Below are positions 1-13,172 of a stretch of 64,000 bases of DNA, piece by piece; position 1 is the first letter of the stretch; the number at the start of each line of letters is the position of its first letter. The stretch spans positions 4,460,680 through 4,524,679 of the forward strand of contig OZ038324.1 of NCBI GenBank assembly GCA_964035795.1, written 5' to 3'. The notes beneath the pieces were generated by a model. It saw only the letters and a program-made list of their open reading frames with translations, made no database searches and was not told the DNA's origin. Origin of the DNA: Pterobdella sp. o SKG-2022 (lineage: Eukaryota > Annelida > Clitellata > Hirudinida > Piscicolidae). The translations under genes were made by a program, and so were the position numbers.

Positions 1-644
1 TGCAATTGTTTCCTGCAATCTTCCAGCATGTCTTTCTCCTTCAGTTATTTTTAAAGCTTAGAATGATTCCCATAAATGAGAAAAAATTATAATAATCATC
101 AGTTATCACCATATTGAGAAGCTGCTCCGGCTCATCAGCAACAAGCTCGCCTTCTCTTCTGGCGTCCCTCAACACCAGGTTCTCAGCATTCACTTCCATT
201 GGCAAGTTCAAAGCAAATAACAAGTCCTCCATTTGTTCTTTGTTTCTCGCTAGTTCTCTTATCTCCCTTTCTGTATATGCTTGTGTCTGCTTCAAAATTT
301 CTCGCCATCTTTGATGAATTATCATAGGTGAATATTGAAAGCATTGTTAGAAGTACTTATATCTAAACCTTCTGACGTCATCTACCCGATTGGCAAGCCT
401 TGTATTGTTGTCAGCTTGGTCCCATTTGGTTCTGTTGTGAGTCTCGTTACGCAAGTATCTGTGAAATAAAATTTTTTTCATTACTTTGTGAAAATTAATT
501 ATCTTTTATAGTTTCTAACTTTGCTTCTTGGCTTGTTTCTGTTGCTGAAAATCTGTCTTTTTCAGCCGCTGCTGTTATGTTTGAGTTATTATTAAACCAG
601 TCATTATTACCATATTTGGATGCTGTTTTCACATGAGTAGCCAT
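1..644 (-). CDS. Tektin (tektin-2-like), N-terminal part, continues past the window start
   Basis: Tektins are coiled-coil filament proteins inside the microtubule wall of cilia and flagella. Four exons join in frame: 644-520 (start MATHVKTASKYG), 458-369, 308-110 and 38-1. The joined protein reads LRNETHNRTKWDQADNN, then RLANRVDDVRRWREILKQ, then ENLVLRDARREGE. This matches the tektin N-terminal pattern of RNET, W, DNNTRLA-RVD, RW and LxLRxxRR. Both acceptors used for exons 2 and 3 restore single codons (K-Y and R-W), which supports the model. The donors of introns 1 and 2 start GTT. The gene is head to head with the stathmin-like gene at 968. Assignment to tektin-2 rather than tektin-4 is tentative; family membership is firm. 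About the first 150 residues are present, and the C-terminal RPNVELC-type signature lies outside the window. Confidence 0.88.
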
Positions 645-967
645 ATTAATGCTACTAAAGCACTTGTGATTATTAGGGTTTTGTTTGGTATGTTTCTAAG
701 GGAAATTCGTTAGTTACACGTTTTTTTAAATTAGAAAATATTCAAATTTCAAAAATAAAATAGAAAGCTAAAATTTTCTAAAATATTTTTTTAATTGATG
801 TTAGTTGAGTTTTTTTAGTTGGGCGCTTTTTTTTCAAAAAAGTTCCCGCTTGACTTTGTTTATTGTTTAATTTGCAAAAAAGAATACTTATATTTTTTCA
901 AAAGTCGTATTAAGACAACTTTAAAACTTTTATTGATTTAATAAATCTTTTTCATTATTTTGCAAAA
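645..967. promoter_or_regulatory. Divergent intergenic region between tektin and stathmin-like genes
   Basis: About 323 bp separate the two start codons, which point away from each other. The stretch is AT-rich with several T runs. I see no clear TATA box or CpG cluster. That it acts as a bidirectional promoter is an inference from geometry only. Confidence 0.45.
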
Positions 968-3141
968 ATGAATAGCCCAGGTAAATGCGTTTCTCGCTTA
1001 TCTATTCATATAAAGTTAAAGCATATATTCGAATTTACAACATCTAATTTTTATAAAAGTGGTTGAAAAAACTGGCGGTGTTGCATACGAAGTGATATTG
1101 AAGCAGGCGAACAAAGAAAACACGCCTGTGAAATGCTGCACACCTTCTCGCAGTGTGTCATCTGCATCCATTGAGAAAAAGCTCAGTGATGCCAAAGAAC
1201 GCAGAATCGTAAATAAATTTCAATTTTTATTTCAAATTAAATGATTATTATTTAACCGTGAACGTGTCTTTCAGTTGTTAGAAAAATCGAAACAAGAAAA
1301 TTGGTTGAAAGAAAAATTAAAGTTTGAAGAAGTCAGTCAAAGAGCACAACAATCCAAAGATGATTTTGTTAAGGTATTTACAAATGTATAAATAGACGAG
1401 CAAGTTTGAATTGTAAATTATAAACACAGGAGACAGAAAAGAAGCTATTGGTGAAGATGGAGACCCAACAAGAAAACAGGGAAGCTCAGACCAAAGCTCT
1501 CCTTTCTCGTCTGCAAGCCCATGTCTGAATTTCATCCTTACCTTCATCCAATAATATTTAGTATAATCTTGCATTCTACTTTCAGTCTTTATATAATCCT
1601 TTAAAGCACCAAATGAGTTCTCACAAGCAAAAAAAATTCTTAAAATTATAGTCAAAGCGTGTAGATGAAGTGAGAAAACTGAGTGAAGTTTATACTGCTG
1701 AGTTGAAGGCTAGAGTGGAAAAGGATATTGAGGTTTGGGTCATTTTGCATCATTCGCAAGATTTTCATTGTCTGGAGTTTACTCAATAATTTAAGTATTG
1801 CTAATGTAAGATGTTTAAATGAAGTCTAAATGTTTGCTTAATCGATTTTTGTTCACTTAGGCTTTCATATCAACTCATTCATGTTTCATATTGTAACAAA
1901 CATCTCATATCATATAATAATCTTCACCTTCAAATCATATTAAGCTATTATCATCAAAAACCACATGACTGAACATATAAACGCATATATAATGATCCAT
2001 GCATAAACCAACTAACGAAACCACCAAAAATAGGAGCATGGAGGCAAAAGAGAGTCTCAGTTAGCTGCCATCCAAGATAGACTTAAGGAACATGTCTGTT
2101 TCTACATTATTTGATGTTAATTATAGTCAAGTTGACCAAACCAAAATTAATTGATGTTATTTATAGTTATCCAAATAATTAAGCCTCACTCCATAATAAG
2201 GGGACCAAAAAGGTGGTAGAGGATAAGTTGATATTGAAGTTAAATAAGGAAGCTCATGAGATCAACAAAGAAGTTTAAATGCATTATATTTCAATCTTTT
2301 ATAATTGAATATATCAATGAAATGATAAATGATAGATAATTTTGATGATATGACATTTTCTTATAGTGGATAGCATTTCTGTCTTTTGTAGTGTGAAGGA
2401 GTTTGATGAATTTTATTTAATGGTTTGAGTCTTATTCACTGCTTTTGATAATAGTGATTATGCGTTTAAGTATAGTGATCTATGTATTTAAAACAAATGG
2501 CATAAGTAAATCATATGAATAGAGAGGTTTAGTAGAACGAGAGTTTTATAGAGTACTATTCTATGTAATCAAATAGAATAACCTCACACAAATTATTATA
2601 ACAACAGAAAAAGCATGTGGATGAAGTATTGCAGAATAACAAGGACCAAAGCAGGCAGATGCGCGAGAAGATAGTCGCTAAAATGGAGCGCACGTTGAAG
2701 AACAAGGAGGTGCAGCTGGAAAAGCTGATGCAACGAATCAGAGAACATGTCCGTTACTCTCTTTTATGCTCAAAAGCTTATTATTTTTGTGTCTCATTAA
2801 TATTTGTTGTGTTTGTATTCTTATTAATAAACCACTTTCCACCAGCTAGCATACAAGCAGTTTCTAAACTATTGTTTTTTTCTATAAGTATTGACGTTAT
2901 TAGTATATCCTTTTGAAATTTTATACCGTTTTTGTATCATGTAACTTACTAATTCTAGTTTTAAATTAAGCCTCAATTTAATTTTCAATCTAATTTTTTC
3001 ACCAAGTGTAAAACTTGTAAAATATCAGTTGTGATTAATTAATTAACATAAACCCAGAACACAAAGGCTGGCCAGAAGGGTAAGACCAATTTGGATGACT
3101 CAATCTCTCCAGCTAACATGTCCACTCTGAACATTAATTAA
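968..3141 (+). CDS. Stathmin family protein with extended repeat region
   Basis: Stathmins bind and sequester alpha/beta-tubulin and promote microtubule disassembly. Nine exons join in frame: 968-980, 1060-1208, 1275-1373, 1430-1522, 1652-1732, 2034-2093, 2201-2272, 2608-2748 and 3058-3141, about 263 residues. The N-terminal part reads GGVAYEVILK, then SIEKKLSDAKERRI, as in the stathmin tubulin-capping segment. It is followed by KMETQQENREAQ...LQAH, the classic stathmin helix repeat (KMEANKENREAQ in vertebrates). The KMExxxENREAQ / RLxEH / KHVDEV pattern then recurs through exons 5 to 8, for example KRVDEVRKLSE, RLKEH, KHVDEVLQNNKD, KIVAKMER and RIREH. Typical stathmin is near 149 residues, so this copy has extra tubulin-binding-like repeats. 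Exon 7 is the least certain. The tail ends STLNIN. Confidence 0.85.
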
Positions 3142-3713
3142 AGCTGCTTTGCATCTTAATTAAAGACTTTTGCACGTTTTCATATCTTTTTAGCAACTCT
3201 GTTTAGTGCCACATTGTGGTCGACTCTGATATTATTGGTATCCATGGATGATTGGTTAGTATGGTTTGTGTATATAAATATAAAGTGCCTTAACATTTAA
3301 GCCGTATTGTTTCTAATTGATTATATTGCGTAGCATGATTTACGTTGAACACGTGTCATTTTGGCGCTCGAACACGTTCGGGTGTTGTTGAGTTTAAAAA
3401 ATATCTGACTATTGTTTGATATTAAAATGAGGTAGTGTTTGTGTATAAAGCAAGTGTTAATACTAAGCCATAAAATTGGCATGTGTGAGACTAGACGCGA
3501 TTGCTCTCGAAAAGAGTTTAAACTAGATTAATATTTAAGTTCCTATAAAACGCTAGAAAAAGAATAGTTTTGGTTGGCGCCATTTTAACTGATGTTCGGT
3601 AAATCAAAGACTTACAACATGCAATTGGCAAAAATATAACGTCAAGCTTTTCGATTCATAATCACATCATTAGTTTAGATGATTTTATTAAATTGAAAAG
3701 CTTCATAATGAAT
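3142..3713. other. Intergenic, no gene seen
   Basis: This AT-rich stretch between the stathmin 3' end and the 3' end of the next minus-strand gene presumably includes both 3' UTRs. No coding exon, RNA gene or clear repeat was recognised. Confidence 0.5.
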
Positions 3714-5160
3714 TTATGAGCACCTTTGTGTTGTATTTTTACCACTTGGTTTGTAGGCTGACACGTTGCTCATGTAGTTATATATGTAATCAAAATGTTT
3801 AGGTAAGCATTCTTTAAAGTAAAAAATTAAGCTTAAACTCTTATGATTTGGGAAAGATTTGTATTCTAGCAAATGGCTATATAAATCTTGCGTCTTTTCA
3901 TTCATCGTGGCTTGGAAGGATATCACATGTAATTTGCTGTCTGTGGTTTCCATAAGCGCTTTGATTGCGTCTCGAAACCTCTTTATCAACCACAAAGATT
4001 TCTGAGCTGCAATCAAAAGCTTGGGAAATCTGCCTTCAAACCATTTGAATCTAGAGCTCCATGACTGTCAAGTGTTTTTAAGATAGATGTATTAATGATG
4101 TATTTTACTATTGATATATTATTATTATTGAATTTATTTAAATAAACGCAAAATATTGAACGCATAATAGTAGATAAATCACGTTTTTAACATGTTCAAG
4201 AAAATATTTTCTAAAAATTCGCATGTTGATACGAATAGAAAATAATTTTTTAATTATGAAACAGTGAAAAAAATGAGTAGATAAAAAATTAATTTAAAAA
4301 AAATATAGAATATAAAAAACTGAATTTACATTGAAACAGACGAAAACAAGATTATAATGTTAAGAAGCAACTAGCTGATGAAGTTGACGTAGGCGAACCT
4401 TGAGGGATCGAAGTTGCATATTGATTAGAGCCCATCTGTCAAATATAATTTCTTATAACGGGTGTTTTGTTAAAAATATATTTAAAAAAATATTTTTTGA
4501 TCTTTTTAAGCATACAAGACTAGCTTCTAAAGTAAAATGGATATATGAATTAAATAGCAATTTTAATTTATCATTAATTAACGTTATATTTGAAACCGTG
4601 GAGCACAGCATATGTAACTGAATTTGAGATGGGTAGCCAGTTTTTCTCCCACAAATTTCTCGTCTCAACATGTTTCAAGAATGTCCTGGGAGTCTACAAT
4701 GGTAGGAAGGTCGTGAGGGTTGGAGTGCATGTTCTTTGCATGCTTGATGGTGGTTTTAAAAAAGTGCAAACTTTGAATATAAAAAAAAGCTTCATTTAAA
4801 ATATTCTTTGAATTGATTAAATTTTTTTGTTTCAAAAGAATATCAACGCAGGTGTTGCAAAAAATAAAAACTATGCCTTCAAAAATAGCTTACTCATCTT
4901 TTTTTAAAATAATGATAATGTTAAAACCAATAAAACAAGTGGACTGAATAAATTATATTACAAAAATTACACCATACAATCAGAGATAAACACAAAAATT
5001 CTTGAAAAAATAATGAAAAAATTCCAATAACAAGATGCAGTTTATATGTAAATAAGATGGTAAGAAGTGAACAAACCAGGCGTAGTAGCGCCTTGAAAGA
5101 CTGCCAAAACACTGTGTTCAAGCTGCTAGTGACATCCACGTAGGCAAACAGCGGACTCAT
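3714..5160 (-). CDS. Unrecognised multi-exon gene
   Basis: I do not recognise the family. The first exon is probably 5160-5077, starting MSPLFAYVDVTSSLNTV and ending before a GTTTGT donor. The last exon, about 4062-3714, follows a TTGACAG acceptor, reads RFKWFEGRFPKLLIAAQKS, and runs to a stop after NTTQRCS. Between them lie two likely short exons near 4750-4670 (HSNPHDLPTIVDSQDILET) and 4429-4390 (WALINMQLRSLK). The phases joining the two middle exons do not agree in my reading, so at least one boundary is wrong or an exon is missed. The last exon is rich in Trp, Lys and hydrophobic residues, with no signal peptide or transmembrane helix. An alternative is two separate genes. Confidence 0.4.
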
Positions 5161-5770
5161 AACAGCCTTTTTTAAACGTTTTCAAACCTCTCTCTCACCA
5201 ATCATATTGCTTACATACGTCGATCGATTGTTTTTTATTTTAGTTTTGGCTATGATATCTTTGTATCATCTTATCGTTGCACGTAACACCAGTTACTCTG
5301 CTGTTATTTTGATAAGCATATTGATGTGTTTTATTTTAAATTGGTTTTGATTATTTAGTTTTTATGATTAGTGAGATTTTGTCAAATTCCCAAAAAGTGG
5401 CTAAAAAAACATGACGAACTAAAAATTCGTCTGAAAAAAAATCGAAAAAAAAACAGATGGCAACAAAATAATAACCAACGAATAAGAAAACGTGTAAAAC
5501 ACACTAGAAAGTTAAATATAGTTTTGCTTAGAATTATTCATACCATGTGTTGGTATGAGAAGCGATCGAAGAGCGAACTTACTCATAATAATAATAACAA
5601 GAATAAATATTAACAATAGAAATAATGAAATAATAATACAATTTAATGAATAATTAACATTTAAATAGAATTTTTTCAGTTTATGTCTAATAAGTTTATA
5701 TTAATACTAATAATTTTAAGATCAAACTAACAGACCCAAATAATAATGATTTCAAACATTAGTGAAGATA

Positions 5771-7052
5771 TTATTATTATTATTATTATTATTTTTATTT
5801 GTAGGGCGCGCAGTTTGCAAACTAGGTTTGCTGCAGAGGCGCTGTTCTAATCAGAAGGGCTATGAGAAAGAAATTTGGCTATAAAGATGCGTTTTTAAAC
5901 GCTTGCGAAAAATTTTAAGAGAAGGTGAAAGACGGACATTAAGTGGAAGAGAGTTCCATAAGTGAGGGGCAATATGCGAGAAAGAGCGATGTAAGAAAGG
6001 TTTAAAAGAGACAGGCTGATGTAGGCATAAACCAGAGTTGGAAGACCTGAGAGACTCAGGAGTCTGTCTAATGGGAAGACGGTCATATAAATAAGCCGGC
6101 TGATTAAAATATAAGATGTTAGCCGTGAGCCATAGCAACTTGAACTGGGCTCTTAGTACGACCGGCAGCCAATGGAGGCGATCAAGACAGGTGTGAGATG
6201 AAGAATAGTAGTGGGCTTGAAGAGCGGTTTTAGCAGCGCGATTTTGGAGAGATTGCAACTTAGAAATAAGACAGTTCGGGAGTCGACAAAGAAGAGAGTT
6301 ACAGTAATCAATCCTTGAAAGAACTAAAGAGATGATCAGAGCAACGGCAGTGTCAGAGGGTAGGAACTTGCGTGCCTGTCTGATCGCATGGAGATGAAAG
6401 TTGGATGATTGTATGATCTGAGAGACAAAGTGTGTAAAGTTGGGTCTAGAATCAAGAGTTACACCTAGTATCTTCAGTTTGGACGTTACGGAAAGAGTAG
6501 TGCCGTCAAAGATTACTTCAGTGGGAAGATTGGATTTGGAAAGGAGTATGGGACTGCCGACAAACATCACTTCGCTTTTTTTAGGATTCAACATGAGGTG
6601 ATTGTTAGAAAACCAAAGATTGAGCTCAGTGATGCATTCAGATATCTTAGTGAGGCTGGGATGAGGATCAAGGTAGGAGGCGCCTGTAAAGAGGGTAATA
6701 TCATCAGCAAACTGATGATATAGAACGTCGTGCTTCTGTATGATCTCGCTAATAGGAGAAGTATAAAGAGAAAAGAGTATGGGCCCAAGAACAGAACCTT
6801 GAGGAACACCAAAACGAAGGGAGACAGGGGTAGAAGAAGAGCAGCTTATCTTAACAAATTGCTTGCGTTCGGAAAGATAGGACTGAAACCAGGATAAAGC
6901 AATGCCAGAAATGTGAAAGTAGACTTCAAGGATATGCAGCATATTTGGATGATTAATGGTGTCAAAAGCTGCTGAAATATCTAAAGACACTAAGACGGCC
7001 GCAGACCCGGTAGCACAGATATTGCGGAGGCTGTCAGTGATGTACAAAAGCA
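5771..7052 (-). mobile_element. 5'-truncated non-LTR retrotransposon (CR1/L2/Jockey-like), RT and C-terminal region
   Basis: An uninterrupted reading frame of 397 codons (7053-5860) covers part of the reverse transcriptase and the C-terminal region. Visible motifs are LVSLDISAAFDTINH (RT motif A), GVPQGSVLGPILFSLY, the catalytic HQFADDITLF (motif C, FADD form), LKILGVTLD, and the downstream RLHWLPVVLRAQFK typical of CR1/L2/Jockey-like elements. The 3' end is a short UTR ending GCGCCCTACAAAT followed by an (AAT)n tail at 5796-5771. The element stops abruptly upstream of LLYITDSL, so endonuclease and gag are missing, as expected from incomplete reverse transcription. The absence of stops or frameshifts suggests a relatively recent insertion. 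It cannot be autonomous. Confidence 0.9.
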
Positions 7053-7439
7053 TATTCTAGTTTTTGTTAATCTTTTTTATTTTATTTTATAATTTTTTTT
7101 TGTTTTATTTTATATATCTTACACTTTTTCTCAATTTTATTATTTAATCTCTATAATACTGTTTTTGTTAATCATTAATCTGCGCAATCTTTGTATTTGT
7201 TTTTTAGTTATTATGCTTAAACTCTGTAACGGTTTTTTCATAGTTGGACTATTAAATCTATATTGCACTAGTTCCCCAAAAAAAAACAAGCCAAAGCCAT
7301 TTACAGATTCTCAGTTATTAACCTTTCAAACAAAAAATTCGTTTTCGTGTAATAAAAGTTTTTGATTTGAAGTTTTCGCGCTAATATAATTTAGTCCCCT
7401 TTTCTAAACGTATGGAAAGCTTGTGCTTGTGTTCTGATA

Positions 7440-7610
7440 AGGGTTTTTAAATCTCATAAAAAATGAATAGATAGATGGATTTGTTTATGGATGGATGGTT
7501 GAAAAAAATAGATGAATGAAGAGTATATAAATAGATGTATAGATAGGTGAATGGACTGATGGAGCTATGAAAGGATTAAAGATAAGGGAATGAACAGAGC
7601 TTGTTAGTAA
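7440..7610. repeat. Degenerate GATG/GATA repeat
   Basis: This is a loose run of gatg, gata and gaatg units with interruptions. It has no coding sense. Confidence 0.6.
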
Positions 7611-7686
7611 TTATTGATGATGTCACTTCATAAGAACTATATGTTGATGCATTGTTGCAATGTTGGATAACATGCTGTTCTGATCA

Positions 7687-7862
7687 ATGATGGGGATGAT
7701 GATGATGGTGGTTGTGATTGTGATGATGATGATGGTGGTGATTGTGATGATGATGATAAGGATGATAGTGATGATGAGAATGAGGGTGGTGATAGTGATG
7801 ATGATGATGATGATGATGAGGGTACTGATAGTGATGATGATGGTAATGATGTTGGGACTGAT
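7687..7862. repeat. Imperfect (GAT)n/(GGT)n trinucleotide repeat
   Basis: The run of gatgatgat units interrupted by ggtggtgattgt keeps a reading frame open on both strands (poly-Met/Val and poly-Ile/Thr). No start context, domain or splice structure supports a protein. Confidence 0.8.
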
Positions 7863-8090
7863 GAAGGGCCTAATTATATAGCATAAAATGTTCAATAAAT
7901 AAAAAATTGTAGAAATAAATAATGAATCATAAAAACAATGAAATGAAATTCCGCGTCATTTAGTGTATTTAGTTATTTTAAATTAACAATAATGGTGAAA
8001 CAATATTAAATATTATTTGTGAAAATAATGATCTTATTGTGGAATTGATTATGATAATGCAAACAAGTTGATATGTATTGATGCTTGTGA

Positions 8091-9270
<1,180 letters not shown>

Positions 9271-10229
9271 TAAAAAAATCCATATTTAAGATTATTATTA
9301 TTTTATTAGAAATAAAATATTAATAATGACTCTACTAAATGTATAAGTTTTAGAACTATTTTTGATTGAAATTCAATTTCGAAACTGTTTCCTTTTTTAC
9401 CTAGCTCATAATTAAGCATAAGAGTGTAATAATATAAATAATACTACTGTATAATGCTAGTAAAAATAAAAGTTTATAAAGATACTGATGAGGTTAATAA
9501 TATATTGATAAAAAGATATTATAATATAAAAAATGTTTAGGACCAACAATTAAAATTAAATAAATAACTAATGATAAGGATAAATAAGAGGACAAATAAG
9601 CTCAGCAACGAGGAGAAATGTTGAAGTAAATATTATTTTTGTGTGAGTATTGTATACAAAATTCAATTAATTCATAATACAAGCATTTTGTACAAAGCAA
9701 TAATCTATAATGATAACAATAAATATAGGAAAACTGTTAATATTTAAATTGGGTGAAAATAACAAAAAGAACCATGACTTATAACAATAAACAATGAAAA
9801 ATACAACTTATTAGAAAAACAAATTCAAAAAGTTTATTTTTTTTTTGATTTGAAAAGTTAGCAAAATTAAATAAGATGTGCAAACATTAAAGATTGGAAA
9901 AATTAAACATAGAAATATTAATACTAACAAGTAAATAACATGGATAAGCAAAAAACAACAAATAATGATGTTAAAAAATGGAGAAAAAAATGAAGAAAAA
10001 ATAGCAACACAAAATAAAAATATATCTAATAAATAACATAAAATAATATTAAATAAGTTGTAATATCAGAAAAATGAAAAAAGAAAAAGTAAATATAAAA
10101 AAAACAAACACACGATAAAGAATTACAAGAGTAAAAAAATAATGAAATAAATAGTAATATTTAAGAACATCAGGCAACTTTAGCACCTGTCACCCGGTGT
10201 ACACAGAGATTATGTTCGCATCTGTTGAA
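9271..10229. other. AT-rich intergenic DNA, no gene seen
   Basis: Very A-rich on the plus strand (aaaata, ataata words), with stops in all frames. No coding or RNA gene was recognised. Confidence 0.55.
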
Positions 10230-10970
10230 GAATGTACTGTAACTGTTTGTACTGTAACCGTTTGTATTGAAGCTGTTTATATTGTTACTTTTTGTATTGT
10301 AGTTATTTTTGTCTTAACTGTTTGTTTTTAATTTTTTGTTTTTAAATTGTTTGTATTTAAATTGTTTTTATTTTGATTGTGTGTATTTAAATTGTTTGTA
10401 ATTTAAATGGTTTTTGTTGTAACTTTTTGTATTGTAACTTTTTGTATTGTAAGTGTTTTAATGTAACTGCTTTTATTTAAATTTTTTGTTTTGTATTTTG
10501 TTCATTGTTGCTGTTTTTATTATAAAATTTTGTGTACAATAACCTTTTGTATATTATACCTCTTTTTCATTCATAACTCTCTGTACTATAACTGTTTATT
10601 TATTAGTATTTATTGTGTATGAATATTTTAAATTAAACTGTTTTTAATATAGTTATTTTTTATCATAAATATTCTGTATTAACATTGTATGTGTTATAAT
10701 TTTTTGCACTGTAACAGTTTGTATTTAAATCGTATCGTTTTAAAACGTTTTTAATGAAGTTATTTATGGTAAAACAAAATGTGCTGTGAATGAATTGAAT
10801 GATATCTGTTTGTGTTGTTACTGGTTATCTAGTTGTGTTATATAACTGTTTGTATTATATAAATTTTAGTATAACAGTTTGTGTTATGTAAATTTTGATG
10901 TAACTGTTTGTTTTGTATTAATTTTAATATAACTCTGTGTTATAAAAACATCGATATAACTATTTGTATT
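10230..10970 (+). repeat. Degenerate tandem repeat, period about 18 bp
   Basis: Successive copies resemble tgtattgtaactgtttg, for example tgtactgtaactgtttg, tgtattgtaactttttg and tgttatgtaaattttga. Copies drift strongly and many lose the period, consistent with an old minisatellite. No reading frame is kept. Confidence 0.65.
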
Positions 10971-11143
10971 ATGATCGTGTTGTGTATCAACTAATATTTC
11001 AATGACTTTTTGCACATCATTCTACAAACAATTCATTTCATATAAAAAATACTTCATTTTGTTTTCGTGCTTTGTTCAACCATTCCACGTTTTTAAAAAT
11101 TTCAAACCCAAGTTCATTAACTCTACAGTTGTGCCTGCTTTTT

Positions 11144-11292
11144 AAAAATATTTATCTCAACACAATATGCTGTCAATATAATGTTTAATATTTGTACATG
11201 TATTTACCTCTACAGATATTTCTAAATATGTATCTCAACATAATATGCTGTCGTTATAGAGTTTGATATTTGTATATGTATCTATAAGTATC
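11144..11292. repeat. Tandem duplication, about 77 bp unit
   Basis: Two adjacent copies begin tatctcaacacaatatgctg (from about 11151) and tatctcaacataatatgctg (from about 11228). Each continues with a similar ttaatatttgtacatgtat / ttgatatttgtatatgtat. Confidence 0.75.
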
Positions 11293-12274
11293 TATTAAAA
11301 CGATGTATGGGAATTTAATATTTACATTGCTCCATATAATTTTTGAGTTCGTCATCAGGTATAATAAAGCTTAGTAATGAATTGACCCTGTTCGTATTTT
11401 CAGTTTGCTTCTTTATTTTATTCATTATTCGAATTCACTTTTGTTTTTATCAAAAACGAAAATAGTTTTGAAAATAACACTAATAGAAGTGATATCAACT
11501 ATTTTTTGTTTTAATGATCGTTATGGTGTTGCAGTAAAAAAAAGAAATATTAAAACTATTTTGTTTTATTTTATTAACGATTCATTAAAATTCCAAGTTT
11601 TTTATATAAAAACTGAATAATTTAACTGAAAAGTGTATGATATAAATTCCAATATTACTTTAATTTCTTTTCAATAGATTTGGCACTTGAGGCTCGTTTT
11701 ATAGTTTAGATACAAAGAGTACAACATATCGAAGTATGCTAATAAAGGGAATATCAGTATTTATTATGTTCATTAGTTGAATCAATGCTTGTGTTATGTA
11801 TTATTAGAAGGATTGTTGCTTATAATAGAACTGATAACGGATTATGTTTTTTTTATTTTAGAGATAAAAATGACAAAATAATTAATATTTTGATTTATTT
11901 ATTGATTTAATAAAAATTTTTTTTCATAAAAGTTGAGAAAATTAAATTAAAAATAATAAATTTAAATAAAAAAATAATCATAAGAAACTATTAATAGAAA
12001 AAGACAACTCTATAAATAGAATATTTTGCATAAACCATCGACTTAAGCCATAATAAAGCTTTCTGGAAAATCATGATTCTCATTCAATGGTATTGGATTA
12101 TGTCTCTGGTGACGAACGGAGATTAAAACCAAGCTGTAGTGACGCCACTTTCTAGCTTTGGATGATCAAAAATAAATTAATGAAAATATGGAACAAATTG
12201 TTATGGAATATCTCATACAGTTTCTATAGCATTAACGAGGTTATAATCAGCATCTTTTTCTTCTTCTCCCTCTT

Positions 12275-12560
12275 CTCATCATATCATCATCAACGTCCCA
12301 ACCCCCATCCTCACCATGATCACCACTTTCATCTTCATTATCACCCCTACACTGTTTTGTTGATCAAAATAACATCATCATTATCAACTCTTTGGAAGTT
12401 GGCGCTCAACAACAACAACAACAACAACAATAAAAACAATAAAAACAAGATCATCCTTATCATCATCATCACCACCAACAAGATTATCATCATAACCTTG
12501 CATATCACCTCCACCATCATCATCAGCCTCACCACCATCATAACCATCAATATAATAATT
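12275..12560. repeat. Interrupted CAT/CAC/CAA low-complexity tract
   Basis: The tract has runs of atcatcatc, caccacc and caacaacaa. It opens long reading frames (poly-His/Ile/Asn on plus, poly-Met/Leu on minus) that I regard as non-coding. Confidence 0.7.
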
Positions 12561-13085
12561 TTCTTTCCATTAAACTCAAGGCAAAATTTTATACCCAACG
12601 AGCATATGCTAAAAACCTGGCTATTTGTATCGATCTATATAACTTTACAAGCCTCGTTTGATATCGCTTTCAAGTGTTTAGTATAAGCAGGTTGTGGTGT
12701 ATAGTTAGTTTTTAATATTAATTTTAAAAAAGAATTTAAATGTAGTTTGTGATAATAAAAATATGGGATTTTTTCTGTTCAAGTTTGGTTTTTAAATTTT
12801 AAATTTTTTGGGAATTTAAGAGATTTTTTCGTTTAAATTTTTTAAAGACATTATTTTATCACCTAAAACAATGTTTTCCATAAATTTCATGAAATTTTAA
12901 GGGAATTAACTAAAAAAATTTTAAATTATTTGGAAAAAAATTTTTTAAAAAAATCGATCAAAAAATTAAATAACGAAAATAGTTGTTCATAAAAAGCTTT
13001 AAAACTGAGTCAACTTTTATAAACGTGAAGAGACTAATGCAAAATTTTAAATTTTATTGGGACTAAAATAATTTGTAAAATGAAA

Positions 13086-13172
13086 TAATTTGATTCAAAC
13101 ACTTTTATTAACTGAATAATAATACGAAGCTTTTCGTAGGTTGAACTCACATTATCAAGTATACAACTCGTA
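13086..13172 (+). mobile_element. Foldback (MITE-like) element copy, one arm plus core
   Basis: It contains acttttattaactgaataa, then acgaagcttttcgtaggttg and aactcacattatcaagtata, nearly identical to the left arm and core of the complete element at 38485. The right arm is missing here. Confidence 0.65.

Noticed and set aside
5371..5613. 80-codon Lys/Asn-rich plus-strand frame
   Set aside because: A-rich low-complexity DNA; no domain, and composition matches the flanks.
7623..7895. 90-codon minus-strand frame rich in Ile and Thr
   Set aside because: Product of the (GAT)n repeat.
12162..12686. 174-codon plus-strand frame with His/Asn runs
   Set aside because: Composed mainly of CAT/CAC/CAA simple repeats, with no recognisable domain or exon structure.
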